64,000 bases of DNA from Monosporascus cannonballus (GCA_004154925.1 QJNS01000081.1:62001-126000), one strand, 5' to 3'; positions 12,004 to 23,450 are shown, counted from the first letter of the stretch. Translations and numbers: made by a program. Notes: generated by a model not told the origin, from the letters alone.

Positions 12004-13518
12004 TAAGGTTTTGTGCGGGTTCCCAGGTGTTCTCGAAGTTTGAGTGCTTTTTTCATTTGATTAGGTATTGGGTAAAGTCGTTCGTTTTCCTTATATCCAA
12101 TATTTTCTCCATTTCGTATACCGTATTATGTTTTACCTTTACGTCGTCTTATACCGTATACACTTTTATGGTATCTGCTGTTAACTTAATTAAGGAAACA
12201 TAAAAAATTAGATGGAATTTGATTTTTTCAAAAAATTTCAATTAATAATTATTTTCTTAAGTTTTTTTTAATAAATTTATATGCACCGATATATTTACAA
12301 TCTGAAGTTTTATTAGATCGCTTTATTTAAATATTTTTTGTAACGAAATAACTTATTTCCCCTTTTTGAAAATAAATTTTTAATCTTTTCCGATTAAAAT
12401 ATTTTTGATTTGATTTCGTACAAATTTTAATTCTGTCTTTATTTTTTAATAAAATTATTTTGGTTCTTTTGATGTAAAAAGTACTTTAATATTAATCACA
12501 CCATTATCGCGTACGTTTTTATAAATTTCTTAAATAAAACCAAAATAAACGTTTGAAACTATTCTCTTAATACTTTTGTAATAATTGGTATTATATATTA
12601 ATTATGTAAATAATAATTTTTAACCCAGTTATTTTGTTTATACTTGATATAATATCTCAAATACGCTTTTAAGAGTTGGTTTATTCGCTTTGTTTATTCG
12701 TCTATTTATGATTTGAAATCGCTAAATAACTTATAATTTAGGCCGATTTATGTTATAAGGCCTCGACAAAACTTAAATACAAATATTAATCGTTAATTTG
12801 AAATAATTCCTATTAATATTCCATATACATTAAATATATTTTTAAAGAAGATATACGCTAATTGTTCGGCGTTTATATCCTTATAATATAGTAAGAAATA
12901 AGAAAATTTTATAAATCGATCGACGATTACGAAATTGTTATCGTGATATATTTCTGTAACGGGATTTTCTGATATAGGAAATTTTGTAATAAAATTAAAT
13001 ATAGCCGAATACCATAGTTGTTTTACGATTGGTAATAGTTATAATTTCCGTATAGTTTATATTATCGTGCTTTGCTTTTAACACAAATATTGGATTAATA
13101 TATAATATTTTATATTATTAATTTTATTTTAAAAAATTAATAACTTCGTTATAATCTTTTCAGAGTTTTATGGATTTCTAGAAATTTATACAATTAATAT
13201 TATATATTCTTTGTAATAAGTCCTTTTGGTATTCTTTAAAACTTATATCTTATCTGTTCTTTGGTTATCTAGAAGACCTTCGTTATATTATTTGATTCTC
13301 TAATATATATCAAAGCGTGCTGCTCGAATTGTCGAAATTTATCGTAAGCGTAAATATATTTCTATGATAATATTAAAAATTGTATAACTAACTTTAACCA
13401 ATTTTCTTTCGAAGTTTGGTCGCTTGCTCAAAGTATCGGCTTTGTCTTTTTTAAGCCCTTTTTGTAAATAATAACAAAGTTAAATTTATCAATTTCTTTA
13501 TGTATTTTAGTTATTGTT

Positions 13519-13704
13519 TTATAAATTCTTTGGTCGTAGTACAACAGGTAAGATTTTAATGGTCCGTATAAACCTTAACCAGGTATAAGTTTTTTTTAAG
13601 AAATGTCTAACTTCTCGAAAAGCTATAATAATAGCAATAAATTCCTTATTTAGAATGCCATAATTAAATTCCACTCTTTTTAACTTATACGAAAAAAAAT
13701 GCAA
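13519..13704 (-). pseudogene. gypsy RNase H segment (element A)
   Basis: The minus-strand frame contains FNYGILNKEFIAIIIAFREV followed by RHFLKKT, the conserved RNase H block usually written NYEIxDKELLAIVxAFxEWRHYL. The same block is recognisable in element C near 60.9 kb. It lies downstream of the RT in element orientation, as expected. Confidence 0.75.
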
Positions 13705-14189
13705 TAAGATATAATTTGTCTTAATTATTTCGTTATTTGATTATTACATTTAACTCGTAATTCGAAATATCGGTTTCTAATTTAACGGAGCAAATTAAAT
13801 CGTATAAAACTAGTACTAGCTCGTTAATAATTACATTCTTAATTTTCTAAAATATCTTCTTTGTTTTAAGTATTTATTTAAACTTTTTTTCTTAGTAAGA
13901 TTAATTAAAAGTATAGCTATTCTGCTAAAATTTCGGATAAACTTCCTGTAATAATTGGCGAATTTAAGAAATGCCTGTACCTTTTTAATCGTCGTTAGTA
14001 TCTGCTTTTCTATAATTACAATAATCTTCTTGGAGTTTATTCTGATGTGTCTTAAGATAATAATATATTCTAGATATTACACTTTTTAGGTGTAAAATTA
14101 ACTTTCTTTTGCGTTAATAAGCAACTTTACGTCCTATAAAGCTTGAAAAATTTTATAAACATGTTTTGTATATATTTGTTTCGTTTCTA

Positions 14190-14460
14190 AGAAAATGAAA
14201 ATGTTATCAAGATAACAAACGACAAAAATGTTAAGGTATTTACTTAATACATAATAAATTATTCGCTAAAAGGTTGTTAATACGTTCGTAAGTCCTATTA
14301 GTATAACTAAATATTTAAATAATCCGTATTTCGTTCTAAAAGCTATTTTTCATTCGTATTTTTCTTTAATTCTAATACGATTATACCCGTTTCTGAGGTC
14401 GAATGCCAGGAACTATTTGGCTCCGTAAAGTCGGTTTTTTATTTTTGTAATTCAAAGTAA
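14190..14460 (-). pseudogene. gypsy reverse transcriptase segment (element A)
   Basis: One minus-strand frame reads FDLRNGYNRIRIKEKY, then KIAFRTKYGLFKYLV and GLTN. These are the RT motifs around the first catalytic aspartate and the fingers-palm junction. The catalytic box at 14203-14214 reads Y-L-D-N where YLDD is expected, so the second aspartate is lost by a G-to-A change. Element C keeps YLDD at the same place. Confidence 0.85.
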
Positions 14461-17444
14461 TAACGTTCGATTCTTGATAATAATATTATTTAGTTATCGA
14501 TAATTAATTATAAGTCGTAGTTTTCTATTTTTTGGGGGTACGAAGAATACAAGGTATTTTGATGGCGATTTCGAAGCTCGAATTTATTTTTTCTGCAACC
14601 GATTTTCCAGATCTTTTCTGAAAATACGTAATTCATTTCCGTTTAAGTTATAAATAAGGTAAAATTTCGGCAAAGAACTTTGCTTAAAAATTATTTTATA
14701 ATCTTATTTATTATATTTCAGTAATTTCGTATCGAGCTTCTTCTTAAAGACCTTTTTGTACCAGTAATATTATTATAGCGTATTAATTGGATTTTTTTGA
14801 TTGTCGAATTTATTACTTTAAATCGTTATATAATTACCTTAATTTCGTTTTAACAGTAATAATAATATATCGTATTCTTTTTAATGCCTAATTTTCTTTA
14901 TATTTTATTTTTTTAGATAAGAATGTTTCTATTGTATCTTTATGCCTGCATATGTCGTTAATTTCGATCGAATGTTAAGATTTTATGTTTTTCTTTTATT
15001 TATTAATAGGAAATAAAACGCATTTTATCTAGCCAGTATCTCGGTTAATTAAAACTTTATACTGGCGTATCTATCGTAATTTTAACATTATATCTTAATT
15101 TCGAATTAAAACGATATCGAAATTAATGATTTGGTATTATTCTTATATAAAAATCTTAAAGTAATTAATTTTGCGCATAACGTTTCCGTTATTATAAGCG
15201 ATTTTCAAACTTTTGGTATTCGTTATTATATAGAGCTTCAATTTATATCTTTAGAATAATTTAAATCCGTTAATTATATTCGATATAATGTAATTTTCGC
15301 CTAAAGTTCCGCAATCTATTATTGCGATATATTAATATGTTCTAATATATATATTCAAAGCGATAAGGTTACTAACGCCTTTTATCGTCGGGTGTAAAGC
15401 CCTTTTTAAGAATTTCTCCTAATTCATTTAAGTTTTGTTATCCTGCAGTTTTTTATCGGTAACTTTTTTCTTTTAAATTTTCTTCGAATTTGTCGAAATT
15501 TATCTATGTTTCTATATATAACGCGTTAAGCTGCTATATCTGTCGTTATTGCCAGCGTACTATTACTTTAAATCGTATTAATTATTCTTAATTTTGCTAT
15601 AACCTTTTTCCCTATTAGGTAAATTATTTTTTTATATTTTCCACCGTACCCCATTATACGTTATATTAACTGTCGTTTCATAATTCACTATAAATTAACA
15701 TATTTTTTTGCTTAATAACTTTTTTTCAGATTTATGATAAATGCTAACTGGAAATAAAATTTTACAATAGCTTCCTAGCAGTGCTTTTTTACCGTATACT
15801 AAATTAACTTCTTTTCCGTTCAGTAATTATATTATTTGTAATAGCAAAAGGAGTTTTTTTGCGGGCATTACTTTTTTTCGGCCCACTTTTTTGCTTCGGC
15901 TAACTGGCAAGTATTATCTCCTGGGATTATAGATTAGAGATGCCGGTACTTTTATTCGTTATTTTTGTTATTTCTAATTCGGTTTAAAAAATTAAATCCC
16001 TTATATTATATGTAGGTAATTCTTTTATAAATATGTTATTCTGACTTTTTATAGTTAAGGTATTCCGGTCGTCGGTAATATATAGCATGCTTTTTATTGT
16101 ATCGATTAAGAGTTCCAAGATATATATTTTCCGTTTACTCCTAATATTTTTTTTATTTATTCTCTTAAAGTATCTTATTATTTTTAGACGTTTTCTGGGT
16201 CAGTTTTTAGCTTTTTTTATCTCTTATTAAATTTTTCGCAATAATAGACCTAGTACGTACTTAGCTCGAATTATGTTAATGGATTTGCCTCCTTTTTTGA
16301 TTTTCTTTAGATTATCCTTCGAATACGGGTTTCCAATTGTCGTAACGGAATCTTTTAGATACCCTGTACCATATTATCTTATGTCTTATTTTGTTACAAT
16401 TAAAATACTTAATCTGGTTTTAATTTTTCTTTTACGTTATCCCAAATTTTATGTGTTCCGGTTTTGTGCTGTAAAAAGTATTATTGCGGCGAAAAGTATC
16501 AGTATTGGCTGTATATCGAAATTTGTTATTATTTTTTCCTCTGGTATTTTTAATACGCCAAGCATATTGCCGGTCATCAATCTTAATTACCATAACGATA
16601 TAATCGAATAAATAATCGGGTCGGTTAAGCTTAAAAAGTTTTTCTTATATTTCTTTTTTCAAATTATCTAAAAACTTACACATTACCGCAGTTTGTTTTT
16701 AATTTAATTTGGATATCAGCTAAATAAACCCGTTATCGTAATTGGATATGAATCCTTGTTATCGTAATTATTAAATCTGTATTTTGGCTTTTATTTTTCC
16801 GTTTATTATTCCGAAGGTTTCCGTTAATATTTATTAGAAGTATTCGTAATTGTTATAAATTTATACCATGTACGGGTTTTGTTGTTCGATTAATAAAATA
16901 GCATATTCCTTTATAACAGGCTTAAATCAAATAACCGCATTTTCGAAAAGCCGTCCAATCGTAAATTCGATTCGTATAGTAGGTATAAAATGTCGAATGG
17001 GAAAATACCTAAAATACGTTCGGCATTAGATTAAAAATAGTTATAATTTAATTAAAGTTTTATCAAAAAGTTATAGTTTAAAGGATTTAAACCTTTTTTT
17101 AATTCCTTAGTAAATTTAATTCCATAACTTAATTTGTTGAAAAAGGTTTTCCAATTTTGAAGCCTTCCCCTTTTTCTTAAGCTTTTTATAAGCGGCTAAA
17201 AAAAACGTCATAAGATTATTTTTGTCCTTCTTAAGATAAATAATGCTTTCGTTTATAGCATTCAGGCGTCGAAAAATTTCTTTTCGAAAAAAACAAGATT
17301 AGTTCTTTTTTTTCTCGAATTCCATTTCAGTGTCCGAGTTATCAAGGACCTGGTAAGTAGGCTGTTCGAGTTGCTTACTGGTAAATATAATATTGGCGAT
17401 ATTATTCAAAATCTAATAATATTACTAAATAAAAGCTTATAATA

Positions 17445-17817
17445 TATAACGGCTAAACGGTTTAACCAATTATTAGATGTAAGTTATACGAGTTTATATT
17501 AACAGAAATATCCTAAAAATCTAAGTAATAAATATAATAACGTATTACGTTTCGTAATACTAAAACCGTTTAGGATAACGATATTTTAAGTATTAATAAG
17601 TATTATAAGCTGAAGCTATTTAACTATAGAAATAACAAACGTATTATATTTAATTACGGTTATTTTTTTGTTTACTTTCGTATATTTCGCAAAATCTCAA
17701 TTATTCTAACTCTTATAGATCTCGGAAAATTCCAATGATCCTGTTACGTAACCCTTTTCCTGGTGCTCTACTTGTCTTGATTATTTCTAGATGCGCCAGG
17801 GTCGTTGGATCATAATA
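17445..17817 (-). repeat. 5' LTR of element A (373 bp)
   Basis: On the plus strand it starts TATAACGGCTAAACGG, where the fresh form is TGTGACGGCTAGACGG, and ends GGATCATAATA. It aligns along its length with the 10870 LTR apart from the tandem-repeat copy number. The CAATG target duplication follows directly. Confidence 0.85.
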
Positions 17818-17822
17818 CAATG

Positions 17823-18365
17823 TATATAGACTTTTACTAAAAAGCGCGATATATAGAAATTAATAATAAAATAGTAAAAGGTTTTAAAATAAAACTAAGA
17901 TATTATAAATAAAACAAATATTATATTTTACTTAGAAACAGGGTTTGTATTATATAATTACTTGTAAATAATTTGTAAAATCAAATATACTGCTGAAAAT
18001 ATTATACTTTGTTAAATATTACATACAATATCGGCTACGAGAAAATGAACACGAGCAATTAATATTATTAAAAAAATATATCTATAAATTTATAATTGTA
18101 TAAACATTATAATAAATGCGTTTTATATTGAAATATTCTTTAAAATTTGCATTTTATATAATGTAATATAATTCTACATTATATTTAGTATATAAAACTT
18201 TAAAATTAAAAGATACTCTATACAAATAAGGTTTATAAAGTGTAAAATGCAATTTTAAATAATTCAAAGCTTTTGCTGCCTTTTTACGTGTTCATATAAA
18301 ATTATTTTAGCAAATTCAAATGTATAATTTAAAACTTTTGTATATTAAAATGTAACAAAATCGGC
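17823..18365. other. AT-rich DNA, nothing recognised
   Basis: No LTR, protein motif or RNA signal seen between the end of element A and the first ~100-bp direct repeat. Confidence 0.4.
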
Positions 18366-18475
18366 TTTGAGACGTTTTCTACTTAAGTGCAGACAATGGC
18401 TTCCAACGCATTAAGCGCTGAAACTGCTGATCTTTTGGTTATATAGCTCACTGGCTAGTTTGTTCTATGCTTTTA
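18366..18475 (+). repeat. direct repeat, left copy, flanking the phosphatase-fold gene region
   Basis: About 105 bp that recurs in the same orientation at 21804-21903. The shared core is CTTCCAACGCATTAAGCG, then TGAAACTGCT and ATCTTTT, and finally TGGCTAGTTT. Differences are mainly transitions. The core has a CAACGC/GCGTTG-type hairpin and an ACTGCTRATC stretch that resembles the anticodon arm of a tRNA-Ser(GCU), but no T-arm or acceptor closure can be made. A tRNA-derived relic is possible but weak. Confidence 0.6.
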
Positions 18476-19230
18476 TAAAAATTAGTGAAGTATTTTTACG
18501 AAATATATTAAAACTGTTTTTTTAAGTTTATAATTATTAATATTAATATTACTAAATTTATATGAAGACAAAATAAACCATATAATATTTTAAGCATAAC
18601 GAATAATATTAACACTTTAATTAAAAAGTCATTATTTAGTTATTATACATATTCGTTTTTTTAATTAATACTAAGGATTTTATGAAAGTAAATAAATTTT
18701 CAAAATATAAAATGTAAATTTAAATTTTGATAAACCTTTATATGTTACAACGAAACAACATATTATAATTCCTTTTTAAATATAAAAAAGTTATTAAAAA
18801 TTTTGAATTGAAATCTTTTTTGTTATGTTTATATATATTATAAAAAGATGAATTATAAAAAGGCAAATTATGTAAGAAGTAGAATAATATAAAAAAACTT
18901 TAAATTAATAAGGTATATTAATACAAATTTTATAGAAATAAATATTTCATCTATTTAATGAATCGATTATTCAATGTAATAATAAATTCTACTTTTTAAA
19001 ATTGAACTTTTTAATAAATGTTTATTTTTTTTATTCTTTTATTTTTCGTTTACCTGTCCCGTCTAAATTTCGTAATTTTGTAATACAAGTAGGTTTTATA
19101 AATAAAAAAGTAAGATCATTTATTAAAGTAAAACCCGTTTTATTTTAACTTTTTTATTCTTTTATTATTAATTTTTATATATTGCGTGTTTTAGTGAAAA
19201 TCCGTCTACATGGCTAGAATTATGCATTAG
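18476..19230. other. AT-rich DNA, nothing recognised
   Basis: Strongly AT-rich stretch with no open frame or repeat I could match elsewhere in the window. Confidence 0.4.
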
Positions 19231-19257
19231 ATGGGGTCTGAGGTTAAAGTTATAAAA

Positions 19258-19345
19258 TTTGAGAAGCCTTAGCTACAGCTGCACTGCAGGCGCAGCCACA
19301 GCCGCCAAAATAGGGCCTGATTCTAATGAGGTAACTTGATTTAAA
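19258..19345 (+). repeat. dispersed repeat with a second copy near 38.93 kb
   Basis: The block GCAGCCACAGCCGCCAAAAT followed by AGGGCCTGATT and a GGTAAC matches CACAGCCACAACCTTCAAAA, AGGGTCCTAAT and GGCAAAC at 38960-39010. The differences are largely C/T and G/A. Its nature is unknown; it may be the end of a transposon. Confidence 0.45.
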
Positions 19346-19549
19346 GTACTGGCGCATTATAATACACAGGGGTATTTAATGTTAGTTTCTTTACAAGGCC
19401 AAGAAAGATACTAGGATTGGCTAAAATGTAACTTTATATATAATTTGCATGGAAAATAACATTTTTTGTTGTTTTTTCACTGTTATAACAGGGTTTAAAA
19501 TTCTCATTAAACGAGAAGAATAGATTGCAATAAAGGGCGTACTAATGCT

Positions 19550-20027
19550 GCTATTGTGTTATTGAAGTGATGATGAATTTCATGATGTATTTCCGAATAT
19601 ATATTCTATGTGGTTTTACTCTTTAACTTCATAAGACAAATGTTGGGTCGAATGGAGAAACTAACATTAAATACCACTCTGTATTGTAGATCGTGCACAT
19701 TATGCGCCTCGGTTAGCGTGGCCGTTACAACATCATAGCCCTCGTTTTAACAGCATTTCCTTGGCTCTACGGTTCCAAGGCTTTGCCAACGTACTGTCCG
19801 CATAATGCGCTAACTTTTACATGCCTATTTTGGCGATGCCGGCATCCAGATACGGAAGTCAGGTTTATATGAACGGGATTTCGATACAATAACCCTTGTC
19901 CACTCCATTCATAAAGCTCACTACTATAGTACATTAAAACGAAGGCATATATTAGGTCCGGAACTTTTATAAAGTTTCGGCATAATTTGTACCGAAGTAC
20001 TCATCGCATTGGCATTCACTCCTTTCC
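19550..20027. other. upstream region of the phosphatase-fold gene
   Basis: Roughly 480 bp of balanced composition (not AT-collapsed) directly upstream of the GC-rich gene. I see no open frame. It looks like ordinary fungal intergenic DNA, not GC-rich donor DNA, so any transferred segment seems limited to the gene itself. Confidence 0.45.
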
Positions 20028-20035
20028 TATATAAG
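20028..20035 (+). promoter_or_regulatory. TATA box of the phosphatase-fold gene
   Basis: TATATAAG lies 106 bp before the chosen ATG. A pyrimidine-rich leader without any ATG follows, typical of fungal core promoters. Its position also argues against translation starting at the GTG that opens the long frame at 20035. Confidence 0.6.
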
Positions 20036-20133
20036 TGCCCTTGTCCGTCACACTTGTTGCCCTCGAACCTAGCACTGCTCAGGTTCCCTGCCTTCCCCAA
20101 CTCCACCGAATTCTCCGACCGGAGAAACCCCAG

Positions 20134-21441
20134 ATGAGAGGACTGACCGACGCCCTCGCGGCCGCCGCGCTGGCCGTTACCGGCCTCGCTGCCACTAGCG
20201 CGGCGGCCACCACGGCATCCTTCGATGTCCTGACGTATAACATCGCGGGCCTCCCGCTCGGCCTCGGCGACAGCGACCCGGAGACCAACACTCCGCTGAT
20301 CGGGCAGCGCCTCGGCCCCTACAGCATTGTGAATGTGCAGGAGGACTTCAACTACCACGCCGCCCTGTACGCCAATGACAACCACCCATACCGCACGGCG
20401 ACCAGCGGCGGGGCCCTTTTCGGCGATGGCATGAACACGCTGTCCGACTTCGCCTTCGAAGACTTCCAGCGGGTCAAGTGGAACAAATGCACAGGCACGA
20501 ACTGCCTGACGCCCAAGGGGTTCTCCCTCGCGCGGGTGCGGCTCGCCGAGGGTGCGTTCGTCGACCTGTACAACGTCCATACCAACGCGGACTCGACAGA
20601 CGACGCACTGGCCGCCCGTCGAGCCAACATCCAGCAGCTCTCGGACTTCATCAAGGCCCACTCCGCGGGCAATGCGGTAATCGTCATGGGTGACACGAAC
20701 ACCCGGTACACGCGCACGGGCGACAACATCCGCACGCTGATCACCGAGAACGGCCTGACGGACGCGTGGGTGAAGATCGTCAAGGGCGGTACGCCGCCGG
20801 CGCAGGGCAGCGACGCGCTGGTTTGCGACGCAGCAGCGCCGACAAACGACTGCGAGGTCGTGGACAAGGTGCTCTACCGGGGCAACCAGCTGCTGACCCT
20901 GAGCGCTACCCGCTACAACAACGACTGGAGGTCCTTCCTGCGTTCCGACGGCAAGCACCTCTCCGACCACTTCCCGCACACGGTCGACTTCTCCTACACC
21001 CCCAACCCGTCCCTAATGGCGAGCGACTTCTTCGGCGGCCCGCACGGCACGGCCTTCAATGACGCTGACGACTTGCCGAACACAGTGTCCCCCCGCACCT
21101 TGACCCTGCGCGGCAGCTCCCGCCTCGACGCGGTGTCCCTGACGCACGACGGCGGAGCGGCCCTGAGCCACGGCGGCACGGGCGGTACGGCGGCGTCCCT
21201 GACCCTCGCCTCGGGCGAGCACCTCACCGCCGTGCAGCTAACGAAGGGCCAAAAGAACGGCCGTACACGAATCTGTTCGGCGGTGTTCACGACGGATAAG
21301 GGCCGCACGCTTTCCGCGGGTACGGTGACGTCCGACTCCAAGACCTTCACGGCCCCCTCGGGGTGGCAGATCGTCGGCTTCACGGGACGGTCCGGGGACG
21401 AGGTCGACAAGCTAGGCGTGCTGTACGCACCGATTCGCTGA
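20134..21441 (+). CDS. secreted endonuclease/exonuclease/phosphatase-fold protein with C-terminal jacalin-like domain
   Basis: 435 residues, intronless, ending in TGA. The frame is open from a GTG at 20035, but the first ATG is here and begins a clear signal peptide (MRGLTDALAAAALAVTGLAA, cleavage near residue 25). Residues ~28-288 are an endonuclease/exonuclease/phosphatase (DNase I-like) domain with every catalytic motif: TYNIAG (34-39), VQED with Glu70, NVH (147-149), GDTN (186-189), VVDK with Asp244, and SDH (277-279). Residues ~297-433 resemble a jacalin-like lectin fold (FFGGPHGTAFND, then Gly-rich strands to GRSGDEVDKLGVLYAPI). The family cleaves phosphodiester or phosphomonoester bonds in nucleic acids, inositol phosphates or lipids; the substrate here cannot be told. 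The third codon position is strongly G/C, unlike everything around it. Domain order, Ala-rich leader and codon use look actinobacterial, so horizontal transfer is a reasonable inference. No RIP-type stop is present. Confidence 0.9.
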   Translation: MRGLTDALAAAALAVTGLAATSAAATTASFDVLTYNIAGLPLGLGDSDPETNTPLIGQRLGPYSIVNVQEDFNYHAALYANDNHPYRTATSGGALFGDGMNTLSDFAFEDFQRVKWNKCTGTNCLTPKGFSLARVRLAEGAFVDLYNVHTNADSTDDALAARRANIQQLSDFIKAHSAGNAVIVMGDTNTRYTRTGDNIRTLITENGLTDAWVKIVKGGTPPAQGSDALVCDAAAPTNDCEVVDKVLYRGNQLLTLSATRYNNDWRSFLRSDGKHLSDHFPHTVDFSYTPNPSLMASDFFGGPHGTAFNDADDLPNTVSPRTLTLRGSSRLDAVSLTHDGGAALSHGGTGGTAASLTLASGEHLTAVQLTKGQKNGRTRICSAVFTTDKGRTLSAGTVTSDSKTFTAPSGWQIVGFTGRSGDEVDKLGVLYAPIR

Positions 21442-21803
21442 ACCGGCGTACCGGATTATCGGTCCACCCCACTTGAATCGGGATTACCATGGGATCGGAG
21501 AATAATCACTGCACATTTAACTGGACGGGTTGGTATCGGATAAAAAGGGTGTCAGTTATTATCAACTGCCGAATACAGCGAAAGCTAACGGCTTGGCGGC
21601 AAGGGTGGCAACACCTTATTTCTATAGCACCTTATGCAAATCGTACGTAGATTTTTTTTTATTACGTAATAGTACCTAGGGTTCCTAAATCCTTTAAAGC
21701 TTACCTGTTACTTATATAATACATTGTGAGGTATTATAAGCGAAATTATAATAATTGTTATAGTGTTAAACTGATCATTTCAATGGTTATTTTAAGAGAA
21801 TGG
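21442..21803. other. 3' flank of the phosphatase-fold gene
   Basis: Composition stays balanced to about 21.62 kb, then becomes AT-rich. AATAATCACTG near 21.5 kb is a loose polyadenylation-like signal. No other gene is seen. Confidence 0.35.
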
Positions 21804-21903
21804 GCCTCGGAGCGTTCCTCGCTAAAGTGCGGATAAGGACTTCCAACGCATTAAGCGTTGAAACTGCTAATCTTTTAGGTCATGTAGCGAAATGGCTAGT
21901 TTC
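21804..21903 (+). repeat. direct repeat, right copy
   Basis: Partner of 18366-18475, in the same orientation, about 3.4 kb away. It keeps CTTCCAACGCATTAAGCGTT and TGGCTAGTTTC and is slightly less mutated than the left copy. Together the two copies bracket the GC-rich gene. Confidence 0.6.
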
Positions 21904-22147
21904 TTTTATTCTCTTGCACGTTAATGTTTAATCAGAATATATATCGTTTAATTAATTGTAACTATATAGTACGTATAGTAAAAGAATAGGTAATTAATTT
22001 ACTTTAATATAACTATTAATATCCCGTGCATTGCTTAAAACCTTTTTTAATATATTTACTTTATATAAAAGCGGTTACGTAGACAAACTTTTAATCATTT
22101 TTTTAAAAAAATATAAAATTATATTTTGTTACATTTAAATGATATAA

Positions 22148-22798
22148 TATAACGGCTATCGGTTTAACTAATTATTAAACCTAAGTCGTATAGGTTAATA
22201 TTAAAAGAAATATCGTGAAAATTTCAGTAATAAGATAATTATAATTACGTTTCGTAATATTAACGGTATTTTAGGTAACGAAATAATATTACAAACTGGC
22301 TATTATTGAAGTGGGGAGGAGTGTTACGTCCATAATCAGGCTTGTCTAATCAGAAAGCCCGGGTCTCGCATATATATTAAGAAGTTCATTTTCGCTATGG
22401 GTTCAACCCCAGGTATTACCCACGACCATCATCACTCAGCATATTTTCTGCTAGCTCGGTTATGGAGGTTCAACACCGTTAATATAATCGGATTAAGTTT
22501 TTCATCTCGACAATCCTTTTCCGTATCGTGACATAGCTTGTTTATTCGCATTAATCAAGACCAATTCCTTCCACCCCAATTCATTATTTAAATTATACAT
22601 TTATCGATTATATATATTTTACTTAAGTTAATTTAATCTTCAACAGATTTTAAAGTTATTATAAATCCAATTTTATTAAATATAATTAATTCTATATAGA
22701 TTTATTAAGATTTTGACGTTTAAAGAAATCCAAATTACGTAACTTATATAAATATATCCAAATGTTTCTTACGATTAATTTTAGCTTATTTTGTAATA
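22148..22798 (-). repeat. 3' LTR of element B, interrupted by an inserted element
   Basis: Starts TATAACGGCTATCGG and ends TTGTAATA, directly before a CGATTTTTCTTTTTTT tract (polypurine on the minus strand). Subtracting the 278-bp insert leaves 373 bp, the same length as the 5' LTR of element A. Confidence 0.75.
22306..22583. mobile_element. inverted-repeat element (MITE-like), copy 1
   Basis: About 278 bp with inverted ends: left TTGAAGTGGGGAGGAG; right end, reversed, TGAATTGGGGTGGAAGG. It is inserted inside the LTR of element B and about 80% alike by eye to copy 2. The flanks (TATTA / TTATT) are compatible with a TA duplication, but AT-richness makes that untestable. GGTTCAACCCCAGG and GGTTCAACACC inside it resemble a pol III B box, though no full tRNA promoter is present. 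Alternatively the GGGGAGGAG-TGTTAC junction could be a polypurine tract plus LTR. Confidence 0.65.
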
Positions 22799-23059
22799 CG
22801 ATTTTTCTTTTTTTAAAATTTTTGTCTTTAAAATTTTGTTTTTAGTAAGATTTTTTTTATTATAGCAAGTTGTATTTCTAACGGTAAGTGTCGCAATTAT
22901 CTTAATTAAAAAAAAGCTTAAAGTTTTTGATTATTTATATTATTAAATTTGGGTTTAAAATTATGCCGTATATATCGTATTTCGCAAAAAGTATTAAATA
23001 TTAACTAATTACAAAATCCACTATTATAAGAAAAATATCAAGAATTATTGGCGTTATAA

Positions 23060-23450
23060 TGGCTTTAATATTTCGACCGATCTTTTACGTCGTACTAAGG
23101 AAAAAAAAGGATTACTTAGACCGGAAAAAAGCCGTTATCGAAAAAACTTTTCTGCGGCTTTAATAGAAAATAAAGAAGAACTTGGCGGGTATATAACGTA
23201 ATGTTAACGAAACTATCGGTCGTTTCTTTCGTTTACAACGTTAAAGAAGGTTTTTTTTACTAAAAGAAATTTAAAATTATTAACCGTAAACTTTAATTAA
23301 TAAACAAATTAAAAAAGCAAAAATACGTAGAAGCCGAAGTTATTACAGCCGTGTTATTTATTAACCGTTTTTATTAATTCATTTTCGAAAACCTTGATTA
23401 AGAAACTATTATAGGCGATTTCGGCATTGCTGGTAAAAGTTTTTTTAATA
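23060..23450 (+). pseudogene. opposite-strand accessory frame relic of element B
   Basis: Positional and sequence counterpart of 11640-12003. It keeps GGCGATTTCGGCATTGCTGG, then AAAAGTTTTTTTAATAAGCG, matching the GGCGTTGCTGGCGTTTCTGG / TCAATAGGCGTTGGGCG ending in A. It is broken throughout. Confidence 0.5.

Larger units (their letters stand above)
10870..17817 (-). mobile_element. Ty3/gypsy retrotransposon A, complete but dead, TSD CAATG
   Basis: Two related LTRs (10870-11352 and 17445-17817) enclose about 6.1 kb of internal sequence. A perfect 5-bp duplication CAATG lies outside them (10865-10869 and 17818-17822). Pol reads on the minus strand: reverse transcriptase near 14.2-14.45 kb and RNase H near 13.5-13.7 kb. 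A polypurine tract sits against the 10870 LTR, which is therefore the 3' LTR. All frames are broken. Elements B (22148) and C (58209) have the same layout, including an open-frame relic on the opposite strand just inside the 3' LTR. Confidence 0.9.

Noticed and set aside
16273..16611. 112-codon plus-strand frame inside element A
   Set aside because: It runs opposite to pol in the gag region, is hydrophobic low complexity, and has no counterpart in elements B or C.
18391..18475. tRNA-Ser(GCU) gene call for the ~100-bp direct repeats
   Set aside because: Only the D-arm/anticodon-like part fits; no T-arm, B box or acceptor pairing could be found in either copy.
20035..20133. N-terminal extension of the phosphatase-fold protein from 20035
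   Set aside because: It begins with GTG, which is not a normal fungal start, lies at the TATA box and would bury the signal peptide.
19924..20979. 351-codon open frame on the minus strand across the phosphatase-fold gene
   Set aside because: It mirrors a GC-rich coding strand, is Val/Arg/Gly-rich with no domain, and runs out into AT-rich flank. The plus strand has all catalytic motifs and a signal peptide.
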